Shown here: piece after piece, positions 10,375 through 20,155 of the stretch
How positions within the stretch are numbered: position 1 is the stretch's first letter
Layout: every line of letters starts with the position of its first letter
NCBI RefSeq assembly: GCF_017354985.1
Contig: NZ_CP071501.1
Coordinates: forward strand, 3,015,001-3,079,000
Length of the DNA: 64,000 nt
Direction of reading: 5' to 3'
DNA from: Shewanella cyperi
Lineage (GTDB): Bacteria; Pseudomonadota; Gammaproteobacteria; Enterobacterales; Shewanellaceae
Notes under the pieces: model-generated
Databases searched by the model: none
What the model was told of the DNA's origin: nothing
Seen by the model: the letters and a program-made list of their open reading frames with translations, nothing else
Made by a program: the position numbers and the translations under genes

Positions 10375-12237
10375 TCAGGTTCTGAACTGGCTGACAGCCT
10401 TTTGCAGCAGTGCCGCCCTGTCCCTGACCTCATCTGAAGCCTTGGCATTGTTCATGGCGGCTTCGGAAGACATTTCGGCTATATCGCGGATGATCACCAC
10501 ATTTTTATTGACCTCTGCGGCCACCGAACTCTGCTCTTCAATGGCGGCCGCGATCTGGGTGCTCATATCCATGATGTTGGTGACATCCTGGTTAATCTGC
10601 TCCAACAGGGCTCCGGCGCTGGCGGCCTGCTCCGCACTCTCGGTGCCCTGACGCTGGCTGGCCTCCATCAATTGCACTATGGAACGGGTACGGCTCTGCA
10701 GGGTTTGAATAATACCGGCAATTTCCTCGGTAGACTCCTGGGTGCGCATCGCCAAGCTGCGAACCTCATCGGCCACCACAGCAAAGCCCCGCCCCTGTTC
10801 ACCGGCGCGGGCCGCCTCAATGGCCGCGTTAAGCGCCAGCAGGTTGGTCTGTTCGGCAATGCCTCGGATCACGTCCAGCACACTGCCTATGGTACTGCTG
10901 TCACGCTCAAGCTCCGCCACCACCTTGGCCGATTCGTTAAGCTGCCTGGCCAGCGACTGGATCTTGTCTATGGTCTGCACCACCTCACGTTGGCCACTCT
11001 GAGCATTTTCATGGGTATGACCGGCGCGCTCGGCTGCCAGCTCGGTATTCTTGGCAATCTCGTCTATGGTGGCGCCCATTTCGGTAATGGCGGTGGCCAC
11101 CATATCGGTTTCATTCAACTGCCGCATCACCCCGTCTGATGCCGCGGCGGCATTGCTCGACAGTGAGGTGCAGGATTGATTCACTATGGCAACTGACTCA
11201 ACGACCTGATCAATAAGCTTACGGATAATATCGAGCATTTCATTGAAATGAACCGCAATCTCAGCCATTTCATCACCACCAGACTCATCGCAGCGGCGGG
11301 TGAGATCTTTGTTGCGGCCGATTTCAGTGATCACCTGATTGATTCGGGTCACAGGGGTAATAACGCTTTGGATGATTCGGTAAGTGGTCACAGCTACTAT
11401 GACCAGTATGAGGCCAAAAATCACAAATCCCCACCGCACGGCACTTTGCTTGGCCGCAGCAATTTCGGCTGAGGCTAATTGGCCCAATTCAGTGCTGGCC
11501 GCTTCGGCGCGGGACACCGCTGCACGCAGCTTGCCTATGGCGCCATCCTCTTTACCCAAGCCAAAGGCTTGTTCCTTATTAACCAGAGCCTTAAAGTCCC
11601 TCTGGTAGTTGCCCATCAACTCCCGAATTCGACTCTCCACGTCCCCTTCCAAACCTGCAGCGCTAAGCGTCTGATTAAACTTGGCTACGTTGGAGTCAAA
11701 CTTATCCATATAGGACATATCACGGCGTAACATGAAGTCCTTCTCATTGCGGCGCAATTGCAGCATGGCCGCCAGCAATTCGGGGCGGTTATGCTCTTCC
11801 ACCAAAGATTCAACATCGTGCACCGCCTGACGCAGATTGCCGTAGAGCCCGGTCTTTGGAGTCAGGCCAATTTCCTGCTGCAGTGCCACTACTTGCTTGA
11901 AGGTGGCCAGATATTCGTCAATGGCGTGCTCAAAACTGTCGATGGCGCTGCGTGGCATCCTGTATTCCAGGAATTTCTCCTCTACCTGCTCCAGTTTTTG
12001 TTGCAGCTCAGCACCGTGACGAGCGTGGTCTTCCACATATTTCAAATCCAGGCGACTGAGAAAATCCTTTTCATCCTTGCGCAATATCAGAATGTCCTTT
12101 TCCAACTCAATAACTTGTTGTGCAGCCTCAGCCAATTCTTCCTGCTGGCCTCCGGCGTACAATTGCAGGCCGAGCATGGCGACCAGGGCGGCCACGGATA
12201 AGGTGGCACTTAACAACAATTTCTGGCGAATGAGCAT
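10375..12237 (-). CDS. Methyl-accepting chemotaxis protein with HBM-type sensor domain
   Basis: 620 residues. TM1 is at about 8-28. A long helical periplasmic region (about 30-275) holds two copies of an R-x-EKDF motif: [14 protein letters not shown] near 52 and [13 protein letters not shown] near 162. This is characteristic of helical bimodular (HBM) sensors, some of which bind organic acids in Pseudomonas. TM2 is at about 273-293, then HAMP, then a signalling domain with [24 protein letters not shown] precedes the start by 9 bases. The ligand cannot be inferred. It is transcribed towards the GGDEF gene but has its own terminator. Confidence 0.93.
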   Translation of the reverse strand: MLIRQKLLLSATLSVAALVAMLGLQLYAGGQQEELAEAAQQVIELEKDILILRKDEKDFLSRLDLKYVEDHARHGAELQQKLEQVEEKFLEYRMPRSAIDSFEHAIDEYLATFKQVVALQQEIGLTPKTGLYGNLRQAVHDVESLVEEHNRPELLAAMLQLRRNEKDFMLRRDMSYMDKFDSNVAKFNQTLSAAGLEGDVESRIRELMGNYQRDFKALVNKEQAFGLGKEDGAIGKLRAAVSRAEAASTELGQLASAEIAAAKQSAVRWGFVIFGLILVIVAVTTYRIIQSVITPVTRINQVITEIGRNKDLTRRCDESGGDEMAEIAVHFNEMLDIIRKLIDQVVESVAIVNQSCTSLSSNAAAASDGVMRQLNETDMVATAITEMGATIDEIAKNTELAAERAGHTHENAQSGQREVVQTIDKIQSLARQLNESAKVVAELERDSSTIGSVLDVIRGIAEQTNLLALNAAIEAARAGEQGRGFAVVADEVRSLAMRTQESTEEIAGIIQTLQSRTRSIVQLMEASQRQGTESAEQAASAGALLEQINQDVTNIMDMSTQIAAAIEEQSSVAAEVNKNVVIIRDIAEMSSEAAMNNAKASDEVRDRAALLQKAVSQFRT

Positions 12238-12462
12238 TCTGGCTTCTCCGGACGGTTTTTCTAGGTGGCGTTATGCCTTTATTAAAGATAGTCATTTCAG
12301 GGCATTTGGGCAGACTACAACAAAAAACAAGGTTCCCAACGAAGGGAATAAGTCTTTTGTGATAGCTGACATGCTTTTGTCAGACAAAACTATCACGCAA
12401 GTTATTCTTTTTTACAGTTTTTAACTATTCCGGAATGAAATTTTTCTGTCACATACCGGATT

Positions 12463-12491
12463 TTGAAATTTACAGGCAATTTGTATACATT
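12463..12491 (+). promoter_or_regulatory. Candidate promoter of the ornithine cyclodeaminase-like gene
   Basis: TTGAAA, 17-base spacer, TACATT within TATACATTAT, about 28 bases before the start codon. The upstream 12238-12460 is AT-rich with no other recognised element. Confidence 0.5.
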
Positions 12492-12518
12492 ATCCTAAAG
12501 CTAATTATGGAGTGACAG

Positions 12519-13463
12519 ATGCAGATATTCAGTGCCGCCGAGGTTCATCAACAACTTAATTTTCCTTTGCTGATTGCCAACCTGAAGCAAGCCTTTGCCA
12601 ACAGCGTGGACCTGCCAAGACGTCAGGTGTATCCGCTGCAACAGGGTAAGCCGGATGCCTTTGCCCTGCTGCCGGCCTGGGATAATCAGGGCATAGCGGT
12701 CAAAGCCTTTACCTATATGCCTGATAACCCGAAAAAAGATCCGGCCCTGGCCAGCCTGTACTCGCAAATATTGCTGTTTGATCGCCACACAGGTCAGCCC
12801 CAGGCGTTGATAGATGGCACCAGTGTCACCTACTGGCGCACCGCCGCGGTCTCGGCGTTGGCGGCCAGTTTCCTCGCCCGTCAGGATGCCAAACGTCTGC
12901 TGCTGCTCGGCACCGGGAATCTGGCCCCCTTTATGGCCCTGGCCCACGCCAGTGTGCGACCGCTGACCGAGATCCGTATCTGGGGACGGCGCCCCGAAGC
13001 GGTGGCCGAGGTCATCAGGAATGTCGCCAGGGAAAGACCGGATCTGCACCTGAGTCCTGCGGGCGACCTTGCCGAGGAAGTGCCTCAGGCTGATATCATC
13101 AGCTGCGCCACCGGAGCCCACGAACCGCTGTTTAACGGTGAATGGGTCAGTCCCGGCAGTCATTGCGATCTGGTCGGCAATCACCACAAAGACGGCCGCG
13201 AATGCGACAGTCAGCTGGTGCTGAATTCCAGCGTTTATGTTGATAGCCGCACCAATGTGCTGCATGAAGCGGGTGAACTACTGATCCCCATGGCCGAAGG
13301 ACTTATCAGTGAATCCCATGTGCTGGGTGAACTGGCAGATCTTTGCCGCGGCACCGCCATAGGACGCAAACATCCCCAAGAGCGCACCCTGTTCAAGAGC
13401 GTCGGCTCCGCCCTGGCCGACCTTGCCGCTGCCCGCACAGTGTTCAATGGAACGGGAAATTAA
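12519..13463 (+). CDS. Ornithine cyclodeaminase / mu-crystallin family protein
   Basis: 314 residues. The family is NAD(P)-binding and includes ornithine cyclodeaminase, bacterial alanine dehydrogenases and ketimine reductases. Visible are the substrate-domain segment FAYM-like AFTYMPDNPKKDPALASLYSQ (about 65-85), DGTSVTYWRTAAVSALAA (about 104-121) and the Rossmann GTGNLAPFMALAHA (about 131-144). GGAGTG lies 5 bases before the ATG. The substrate is not predictable. No proline or arginine catabolic gene is adjacent, and the ECF sigma operon follows about 90 bp downstream. Confidence 0.85.
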   Translation: MQIFSAAEVHQQLNFPLLIANLKQAFANSVDLPRRQVYPLQQGKPDAFALLPAWDNQGIAVKAFTYMPDNPKKDPALASLYSQILLFDRHTGQPQALIDGTSVTYWRTAAVSALAASFLARQDAKRLLLLGTGNLAPFMALAHASVRPLTEIRIWGRRPEAVAEVIRNVARERPDLHLSPAGDLAEEVPQADIISCATGAHEPLFNGEWVSPGSHCDLVGNHHKDGRECDSQLVLNSSVYVDSRTNVLHEAGELLIPMAEGLISESHVLGELADLCRGTAIGRKHPQERTLFKSVGSALADLAAARTVFNGTGN

Positions 13464-13483
13464 AAATATTCGCACCGGGTTTA

Positions 13484-13510
13484 AACCTTTTAGTGTTATC
13501 AATCTGTCTT
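13484..13510 (+). promoter_or_regulatory. Candidate ECF-type promoter of the sigma operon
   Basis: AACCTT, 16 bases, GTCTT resembles the AAC-containing -35 and GTC-type -10 of ECF sigma promoters, as expected for autoregulation. It overlaps a perfect palindrome GGTTTAAACC (13478-13487). The match is short and unproven. Confidence 0.35.
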
Positions 13511-13552
13511 AAGGATTAATTGCATAACCGACATGGAAACTCCGGTGTGAAT

Positions 13553-14098
13553 ATGCCCCTCGACAACCCCGCCCTGGCGATCACGGATCCGCAACTGGCC
13601 CACCAGGCGGCCGGAGGCGATCGCCAGGCCTTCGAGACCCTGTATCAGCGCCATCACCTGCGGGTGTACGCCCTGGCATTGCGACTGTGCGGCAACCGCC
13701 ATTGTGCCGAAGATGTCACCCAGGCCAGCTTTATCCGTGCCTGGCATAAACTGGCCCAGTTCCGCGGCGACAGCCAGTTTGGTACCTGGTTGCACAGTCT
13801 CACCGTCAATGTGGCCATGAATCATTTGAAACAGCAACGCAGTTTCTGGAGTCGCTTCCGGCCGCTGGATGATGCGGAAACAACTCACTTCGCCGCTGCA
13901 GAACATAAGCCTTTGGAACACAAGGATCTGGATACCCTGCTGCTGCGTCTGCCCGAACGGGCACGGGTGGTGTTCGTGCTCTGCGCCATTGAAGGCTACC
14001 AACACGACGAGGTCGGCCGCTTGCTGAACATAGCCACTGGCACCAGCAAGGCCCAATATCACAGGGCCAAAACCCTGCTCAAGGAGATGTTGTCATGA
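13553..14098 (+). CDS. ECF-family RNA polymerase sigma factor
   Basis: 181 residues from the ATG at 13553. A TTG at 13520 with AAGGA before it would add 11 residues; the putative promoter just upstream of it favours 13553. Sigma region 2 (about 25-90) contains ALRLCGNRHCAEDVTQASFIRAWHKL. Region 4 (about 125-178) contains LPERARVVFVLCAIEGYQHDEVGRLL and the HTH ending GTSKAQYHRAKTLLKEML. There is no region 1 or 3, so it is an ECF type. Its stop overlaps the next start (ATGA), and the co-transcribed anti-sigma-like gene suggests membrane-linked control. Confidence 0.93.
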   Translation: MPLDNPALAITDPQLAHQAAGGDRQAFETLYQRHHLRVYALALRLCGNRHCAEDVTQASFIRAWHKLAQFRGDSQFGTWLHSLTVNVAMNHLKQQRSFWSRFRPLDDAETTHFAAAEHKPLEHKDLDTLLLRLPERARVVFVLCAIEGYQHDEVGRLLNIATGTSKAQYHRAKTLLKEMLS

Positions 14099-14598
14099 CT
14101 GTTAACGACAAAGATCCTCTGGATACCCTGTTGGAAAAGCTGCCGCGGGAATTGGCACCCGAGCGGGATCTCTGGCCCGGTATCTCAGCCCGCCTGGATA
14201 AGCCCCTGCCCCACAAAGGTCACGGTAAGGGCTTCCTGGCCGCAGCGGCCACAGTGCTGCTGGCGCTGGTGCTCTATGGTCAATGGCCCGCTGAGCGAAG
14301 CGATGAAGAGCAAGTGGCCCTGCAAACCCTGATCGAGGGCATAGCCCTGCGTCACCAACAGGATGTTGCCGCCATGCAAAACGGCCAATGGCAAACCGTG
14401 GGCTGGCAGCAACCTTTGAATGATGGCCTGGATGAACTGAGGCGAGCTGCCGAGGAGATACGTCAGGCACTCAAACAGCACCCCACCGACAAACAACTGT
14501 GGCAACTGTGGCTTTGGACCCAGCGCCGCGAAATTGAGTTATTGAAACAAAGCCAGCGCCTGCCGCAAACAGGCCAGCCACAAGGAGAGAGTATATGA
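14095..14598 (+). CDS. Putative anti-sigma factor, single-pass membrane protein
   Basis: 167 residues. A cytoplasmic N-terminus (about 1-45, including LPRELAPERDLWPGISARL) is followed by one TM helix (about 46-62, FLAAAATVLLALVLYG). A helical, Gln-rich extracytoplasmic part follows. Position and topology fit an anti-sigma factor for the upstream ECF gene. It has no Cys at all, so it is not a zinc-binding ZAS anti-sigma, and a redox trigger through Cys is excluded. It overlaps its neighbours by 4 bases on both sides (ATGA), which implies translational coupling. The function is inferred from context. Confidence 0.7.
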   Translation: MTVNDKDPLDTLLEKLPRELAPERDLWPGISARLDKPLPHKGHGKGFLAAAATVLLALVLYGQWPAERSDEEQVALQTLIEGIALRHQQDVAAMQNGQWQTVGWQQPLNDGLDELRRAAEEIRQALKQHPTDKQLWQLWLWTQRREIELLKQSQRLPQTGQPQGESI

Positions 14599-15533
14599 AA
14601 TTGACCCACAGCACCCTGGCCCTGTTATTGGCGATTGTGCCGCAATTGCAGGCCGCAGAAAAAGTGGATCGCACCATCAAGGTCGACAGCAAGCCCAAAG
14701 TGGAACTGGAAGTCCCCCGCGGCGAAGTTAACCTCGTCAGCTGGAATAAGTCCGAGGTGCGGGTGGAAGGTACCCTGGACGAGGAAAGCGAGGGCCTGGA
14801 ACTGGAACAGCGTGATGGCGTGGTGCATATCAGGGACAAGGCCAATCTGCACCGCAAGCATCACAATGATAACAAGGATGGATCCAAGCTGACCCTGTAT
14901 CTGCCAAAGGAATTGAGCCTCAGTGCCGAGGGGGTCGCCACCGATTACCGCCTCAAGGATTTCAGCGGCAAGCTGGAACTGTCGAGCGTCAGCGGCAATA
15001 TACAATCAGAGTCCTTAAGCGGTGAGGTTGCCCTCAATACAGTGTCCGGCGACATAAAGGCCAAGGCGCTCAAGGGCGAGCTGTATTTGATTACCGTCTC
15101 CGGTGCCATCACGGATGAGGACAGCAGCGGCGAGGTGAATTACCAACTGGTCAGCGGCGATCTCAAGGGCATAAGCCAAGGCAAAAAAATCACCATTGAG
15201 CAGGTCTCAGGTGAAGTGAAGTTTGCCCTGCCCAAGGCCGAACAATTGCGCTTCAATACCGTCAGTGGCGACAGTCAGTTGCGGGTGCCCGGAAAATTGG
15301 ATGCAAGACTTGAAAGCGTCAGCGGCGATCTTGAGCTGAGCTTTGATGGCAAGGCCGACAGCCGTTTCAGTATCAATGGTGGTCCCAGTGGCGATATTCA
15401 CAACAAGCTCAGTGGCGACAAGCCGGCCAAGCCCAAATACGGTCGCGGCAGCAAACTCGAGTTCAGTGCCGGCAGCGGTGCGGGCAGGATAGACATCTCC
15501 ACCATCAGCGGCGATATCACCCTGAAACAATAA
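14595..15533 (+). CDS. DUF4097-family beta-strand-repeat exported protein
   Basis: 312 residues. It has a signal peptide (MKLTHSTLALLLAIVPQLQAA, about 1-21). It then carries repeated short strands built on (V/I)SG(D/E/N): VSGNIQ, VSGDIK, VSGDLKG, VSGEVKF, VSGDSQL, VSGDLEL, ISGDITL, spaced about 18-25 residues apart. This is the pattern of DUF4097 (also called adhesin-like) beta-solenoid proteins. Such proteins are often encoded beside sigma/anti-sigma pairs, but their role is not established. It is the last gene of the overlapping three-gene operon and is followed by a terminator at 15551. Confidence 0.85.
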   Translation: MKLTHSTLALLLAIVPQLQAAEKVDRTIKVDSKPKVELEVPRGEVNLVSWNKSEVRVEGTLDEESEGLELEQRDGVVHIRDKANLHRKHHNDNKDGSKLTLYLPKELSLSAEGVATDYRLKDFSGKLELSSVSGNIQSESLSGEVALNTVSGDIKAKALKGELYLITVSGAITDEDSSGEVNYQLVSGDLKGISQGKKITIEQVSGEVKFALPKAEQLRFNTVSGDSQLRVPGKLDARLESVSGDLELSFDGKADSRFSINGGPSGDIHNKLSGDKPAKPKYGRGSKLEFSAGSGAGRIDISTISGDITLKQ

Positions 15534-15550
15534 GCCAATCAACAGCAACA

Positions 15551-15571
15551 GGCCGCTTAATGCGGCCTTTT
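15551..15571 (+). terminator. Terminator of the ECF sigma operon
   Basis: Stem GGCCGC / GCGGCC with loop TTAAT, followed by TTTT, 18 bases after the DUF4097 stop. Confidence 0.85.
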
Positions 15572-15919
15572 CATTTACCAGGTCTCGGAAGCCAGGTTCG
15601 GCGCCAATGAGCTCCGGCAGGTCCAAAGCCGCTGTTTATGTAGCTCCCGCATGTTGGCAACTTGAATTGTGCAGTTCACGCAGTCGGGCCTATGTCATTA
15701 ATTATCATGACCTTCACTTTATTCCGATGGTTCACTCCAGGCTTGTGTTCCATGCCTGCAACAGCGGTGTCATTGACCTGCCCCGGCTGTCGGTATGCTG
15801 TTGCAAATTCGTACAAAAAACAAGCCTTAGTTCAAGGATATGCACACAGAAATGCGCTAAGATTTTGGCTCGAAGACAGATACCGCCCTATGCTTGCTCG
15901 GGTTCCAGGAGTACCACAG
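15572..15919. other. Gene-free stretch before the PotD-like gene
   Basis: Open frames starting at 15607 and 15662 continue into or overlap the downstream gene, but they have no ribosome site and precede its signal peptide. I treat this as leader and promoter DNA. Apart from the AGGAG ribosome site at 15907 I see no distinct element. Confidence 0.5.
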
Positions 15920-16990
15920 GTGAAAATCAGCGCATTTATTTTGGCTATATTACTCTTGGCATCCCAAGCCACGGCCAAGGAATATCTGACCCTGCTCGCC
16001 TGGGAAGGTTATGTATCAAAAGACGATTTAATAACTATTAATCATGAGCTTGAACGCAGACACATACCCTACAGCATCAGACTGCATCCAGAAAATGCCT
16101 CCAATGCCGAACAGATGTATGATTTGCTGCGGACGGCCCAGATAGATATTGCTTTTGTCACCCTGTCCTTCTTCAAGGGCTATCAGGGAGACTTCTTCAA
16201 GGTACTGCAGCCCATTAACAGTCAGTCACCGGCCTTGACCCAATACCAGGCCATCAGTGCTCAATTGACACATCTGCCGGATGGCAGCGCAGACGGCAAG
16301 CCCTATTACATTCCTTTCGCCCAGGGAAGCTATGGCTTTTATCTGAACCGCAACCGTTATCCCGAGTTGAAGGCCCCCGCGAGCGTGGCGGAACTCTGGT
16401 CTGAAGACTATCGAGGCAAATTCAGCCTCTGCCGGGCACAACCCATTTACAACATGGGACTGACCTTGCAGTCGCTGGGGCTGAGCCCATTGGCCCTGAA
16501 CCAAGCCTATGCCGATGGCGGACGGGATCAGGTGTTGAGCATGGCTAAAGAGGGCACAGTCATAGACCAGCAATTTCATCGTCTCTATGCCCAGGCCGGC
16601 GCCTTTTGGGATGACAGCCCCAATCTTGACCAGCCAGGCATAGCCATAGTCAGCAGTTGGGGACCGGAAATGGCGGCGGCCCGCAATCGTGGTGAACAGT
16701 GGGAAAAAATACAATTTAAGGAAGGCGACATGACCTGGCTTGATACCCTGGCCTTTTCCCGTCGTCTCAAGGCGGGAAAATTGTTGGCGGCAGAAATCGC
16801 GGCCAACTACTTTATCTCCCCAGAGTATCAGGCCGGCTTGGCACAAGCCCTGAACCTGAACTCGGTACTGACGCAAGCCCCCGAGCCCACAGAGGCAGCC
16901 GCAATACTTGTCCCGGCTGCGCCCAATGTGGTCAACAATTTTATCGATATTCGCGCTGGTGCAGCACTGCGGCAGACGCTTAAGCAGTAA
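15920..16990 (+). CDS. PotD-like extracellular solute-binding protein (orphan)
   Basis: 356 residues from GTG at 15920. AGGAG lies 8 bases upstream and the signal peptide VKISAFILAILLLASQATA starts exactly there, so the longer frame from 15662 is rejected. The mature protein begins YLTLLAWEGYVSKDDL, as in spermidine/putrescine-type binding proteins (LxLxxWxxYV). It retains YIPFAQGSYGFYLNRN and a late VSSWGPEM segment. No permease or ATPase gene is nearby, so it may be a periplasmic receptor or signalling subunit instead of a transport component. The ligand is unknown. Confidence 0.75.
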   Translation: MKISAFILAILLLASQATAKEYLTLLAWEGYVSKDDLITINHELERRHIPYSIRLHPENASNAEQMYDLLRTAQIDIAFVTLSFFKGYQGDFFKVLQPINSQSPALTQYQAISAQLTHLPDGSADGKPYYIPFAQGSYGFYLNRNRYPELKAPASVAELWSEDYRGKFSLCRAQPIYNMGLTLQSLGLSPLALNQAYADGGRDQVLSMAKEGTVIDQQFHRLYAQAGAFWDDSPNLDQPGIAIVSSWGPEMAAARNRGEQWEKIQFKEGDMTWLDTLAFSRRLKAGKLLAAEIAANYFISPEYQAGLAQALNLNSVLTQAPEPTEAAAILVPAAPNVVNNFIDIRAGAALRQTLKQ

Positions 16991-17005
16991 ACCCAGACAA
17001 TCGCA

Positions 17006-17698
17006 TCAACCAACAGAGGCTATTTCGACAGCGGTCAAATAGCGCCACTCGCCGGGAGCCAGGTCCGGGTCAAGTTCTATGGTCCCTATGGCTTCCCGAT
17101 GCAGCTTCACCACCTTGTTGCCCACAGCGGCGAACATACGCTTAACCTGATGGTATTTACCCTCGGTGATGGTCAATCTGGCCTGGTGACTGTCAATCAA
17201 TTCCAGCAATGCCGGCTTGGTGGGGCCATCTTCATTTCTTAACTCTATGCCTGCGGCAAAGGTTTCGATGAGGCTTGCATCAAGGGGATCGGCCAGTTGC
17301 ACCAGGTAGCGTTTACCGCACTCTTTCTTGGGTGAAGTCACCTTGTGGGACCACTGGCCATCATCTGTTATCAGCACCAATCCCGTGGTATCCACATCCA
17401 GTCGCCCGGCAATGTGCAGTTTATCGGGGCGGGGAATGTTCAAGGCGGAAATAACCGACGGATAATGCTCATCCACTGTGGAGCAAATTGTGTCCACGGG
17501 TTTATTCAGCATCAGGTAACGTACTCCCACCAGCGCCACCTGCTCACCATCCAGACACACCCGGGTATCGGCCGTGACCTTGAATGCCGGGTCTTTCACC
17601 ATCACGCCATCACAGGTGACTTCCCCTGCATGCATGGCCTTTTTGGCAATCGAACGGCTAAGCCCCGTGGCCTCGGCCAAAAATTTATCCAAACGCAC
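17006..17698 (-). CDS. rsuA: 16S rRNA pseudouridine(516) synthase
   Basis: 230 residues from GTG at 17698, preceded by GGAG 5 bases upstream. The frame extends 21 codons further, but RsuA proteins begin at (M)RLDKF, matching this start. The S4 domain (about 1-60) is followed by the catalytic motif GRLDVDTTGLVLITDDG (about 97-113) with the nucleophilic Asp, and EGKYHQVKRMFAAVGN near 175. Length and motifs match E. coli RsuA (231) and not the longer RluB/E/F enzymes. Confidence 0.92.
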   Translation of the reverse strand: MRLDKFLAEATGLSRSIAKKAMHAGEVTCDGVMVKDPAFKVTADTRVCLDGEQVALVGVRYLMLNKPVDTICSTVDEHYPSVISALNIPRPDKLHIAGRLDVDTTGLVLITDDGQWSHKVTSPKKECGKRYLVQLADPLDASLIETFAAGIELRNEDGPTKPALLELIDSHQARLTITEGKYHQVKRMFAAVGNKVVKLHREAIGTIELDPDLAPGEWRYLTAVEIASVG

Positions 17699-17947
17699 GG
17701 AAACTCCAGTCAAAATAGGTTGCAGGGGCGACATTATGAGCCGAGATTGGCCAATTGGCAAAACCGTAATCTTTGCTTACAACTGACACCATTTGATACA
17801 GAGGAAAAACCGCTGCAAGCCTTGTGTCCTCTGGGCTGTTGCATTTAACATATCCGTTACTTCGCCCGGGTAATTGCCTGGGTTACAGGCAGTTATGCGG
17901 TATCGCCGCCGACCTTGAACGTCAAATTAATTCACAAAGGATAGACA

Positions 17948-20035
17948 ATGAAAAAAGTACTTATCGGGGGATTGTGCGCCTCGCTGATAGCAGGTCTTGC
18001 AGCCTGTAATGATAATGCTGCCACGACCAGTAAGGCTCCGGAAAGTGCCAAGACAGCCGCAGCTGCTGCCGTGGCCCAGGCCCTGGGTTCAGGCATAGAG
18101 TTCGCCAACTTCGACAAGACAGTGCGCCCACAGGATGATTTCTACAGCTATGTGAACGGCACCTGGGAAAAGAACACCGACATCCCGGCCGATCGCACCA
18201 GCGTCGGCGCTTTCTATGATTTGCGTGAGCAATCCAAGGACAACGTCAAGGCCATCATTGAAGAAACCGCTGCCACACCAAACCTGGCCATGGGCACCGA
18301 CGAGCAGAAAGTGGCTGACCTGTACCGCTCCTTCATGGACACCGAGACCCTGAACAAGCTGGGTGTCAGCCCTATCAAGGGTGAACTGGATGCCATCGAA
18401 GCCATTGCCAGCAAGGACGACCTGATAAAGTACTTTGCCCACAGCCAAATGATCGGCGGTGGCACCCCAATGGCCTTCTACATAGACGTGGATGCCAAAA
18501 ATTCCAGCCGCTACGCCACTCACATTTGGCAATACGGTCTGAGCCTGCCGGAGAAGGATTACTACTTCAACCAGGACGAGCGTTTCCAGAAAATCCGCGC
18601 GGCCTTCGTAGCCCACATCGAAAAGATGTATGAGCTGGCGGGTCTGCCAAACGGTAAGGCCGCCGCTGAAACCGTGATGGCTTTGGAAACCGCCATCGCC
18701 GAGAAACACTGGGATGTAGTGGAAGTGCGTGACAGCACCAAGACCTACAACCTGTACCAATTGACCGACTTGCCAGCCCTGGCACCGGACATCAACTGGT
18801 CCCTGTACCTGGGTACCCTGGGCGCAGACAAGCAGGCCGACATCATCATCAACCAGCCAAGCTTTGTGCAGGGTCTGGGCGAGCTGGTGAAAAGCCAGGA
18901 TCTTGCCAACTGGAAGACCTACATGCAGTGGCAGACCCTGACCCATTTCGCCGGAGATCTGAGCGATGCCCTGGACAAGGAAAACTTTGAGTTCTTTGCC
19001 AAAACCCTCAACGGCCAGGCCGAACCCGAGCCACGTTGGAAACGCGGTGTCGCCAAGGTTAACCAGCTGCTGGGTGAAGTGGTTGGCAAGGTATATGTAA
19101 AACATCACTTTGCTCCGGAAGCCAAGGCTCGCATGCAACAACTGGTTGAAAACCTGCGTGGCGCCTACGCAGACAGCATTGACGAGCTGAGCTGGATGAG
19201 CACAGATACCAAGGCCGCCGCCAAGGACAAACTGACCAAGTTCAATCCCAAAATCGGTTACCCCAACAAGTGGCAAGACTACAGCAAGCTGGACATCAAG
19301 GGCGATGATCTGGTGGGTAACGTGATGCGTGCCGCCGTGGTTGAACATAACCGTGGTCTGGACAAACTGGGTGCGCCTATCGATCGCGACGAGTGGCATA
19401 TGACACCACAAACAGTGAACGCCTACTACAACCCCACCATGAACGAGATTGTGTTCCCTGCAGCCATACTGCAGCCACCTTTCTTCAACATGGAAGCCGA
19501 TGATGCGGTCAACTATGGCGGTATCGGTGCCGTTATTGGCCACGAAATGGGCCATGGCTTCGACGACCAAGGCGCCAAGTTCGATGGTGAAGGCAATATG
19601 CGTGACTGGTGGACAGAGCAGGATCTGAAAGAGTTTGCCGCCCGCGGCAAGGCGCTGGTCGAACAGTACAACGGCTATGCCGTGTTTGACGATCTGAACG
19701 TAAACGGTGAACTGACCCTGGGTGAAAACATCGGCGACCTGTCCGGTATCACCATAGCCTACAAGGCGTACAAAAAGTCGCTCAACGGCAAGGAAGCACC
19801 TGTTATCGACGGTTTGACCGGCGACGAGCGCTTCTTCATCGGTTTCACCCAAATTTGGCGTGGCAAGATGAAAGAAGAGGCCCTGCGTAACCGTGTGGCC
19901 ACAGATCCTCATTCACCCGGTAAGTTCCGTGCTTTAGGCTCTCTGTCCAACATGCCGGAATTCTACAACACCTTCGGTGTGAAAGAGTCCGATGCCATGT
20001 ACATAGCACCTGAAAAGCGCGTGAAGATCTGGTAA
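17948..20035 (+). CDS. M13-family zinc metallopeptidase lipoprotein (PepO/neprilysin-like)
   Basis: 695 residues. The lipoprotein signal is MKKVLIGGLCASLIAGLAAC with Cys at 20. The N-terminal M13 domain spans about 50-435. The catalytic domain carries NAYYNPTMNEIVFPAAIL, then the zinc motif GHEMGHGFDD (about 533-542), and the downstream Glu ligand in GENIGDLSG. All key residues are present. M13 peptidases cut short peptides in the periplasm or at the cell surface. AAGGA lies before the ATG. It is monocistronic with a terminator at 20051. Confidence 0.93.
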   Translation: MKKVLIGGLCASLIAGLAACNDNAATTSKAPESAKTAAAAAVAQALGSGIEFANFDKTVRPQDDFYSYVNGTWEKNTDIPADRTSVGAFYDLREQSKDNVKAIIEETAATPNLAMGTDEQKVADLYRSFMDTETLNKLGVSPIKGELDAIEAIASKDDLIKYFAHSQMIGGGTPMAFYIDVDAKNSSRYATHIWQYGLSLPEKDYYFNQDERFQKIRAAFVAHIEKMYELAGLPNGKAAAETVMALETAIAEKHWDVVEVRDSTKTYNLYQLTDLPALAPDINWSLYLGTLGADKQADIIINQPSFVQGLGELVKSQDLANWKTYMQWQTLTHFAGDLSDALDKENFEFFAKTLNGQAEPEPRWKRGVAKVNQLLGEVVGKVYVKHHFAPEAKARMQQLVENLRGAYADSIDELSWMSTDTKAAAKDKLTKFNPKIGYPNKWQDYSKLDIKGDDLVGNVMRAAVVEHNRGLDKLGAPIDRDEWHMTPQTVNAYYNPTMNEIVFPAAILQPPFFNMEADDAVNYGGIGAVIGHEMGHGFDDQGAKFDGEGNMRDWWTEQDLKEFAARGKALVEQYNGYAVFDDLNVNGELTLGENIGDLSGITIAYKAYKKSLNGKEAPVIDGLTGDERFFIGFTQIWRGKMKEEALRNRVATDPHSPGKFRALGSLSNMPEFYNTFGVKESDAMYIAPEKRVKIW

Positions 20036-20050
20036 GGATTTTTCACGACC

Positions 20051-20075
20051 AAGGGCACCTCAGGGTGCCCTTTCT
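20051..20075 (+). terminator. Terminator of the M13 peptidase gene
   Basis: Stem AAGGGCACC / GGTGCCCTT with a 4-base loop and a T-rich tail, 15 bases after the stop. Confidence 0.85.
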
Positions 20076-20155
20076 ATTTGGGTCACACGCGGTTATTGCC
20101 AGCACAGACAAAGCCGCTATACTCCAGCCCCAGAATCACAGGCCGGGAGCCGAAG

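Noticed and set aside
15607..15919. Reading frames before the PotD-like gene
   Set aside because: They precede the signal peptide and lack a ribosome site; GTG 15920 has both.
18089..19912. 607-residue open frame opposite the M13 peptidase
   Set aside because: Antisense shadow of a clear peptidase gene with intact catalytic motifs; no start signal or recognisable domain.
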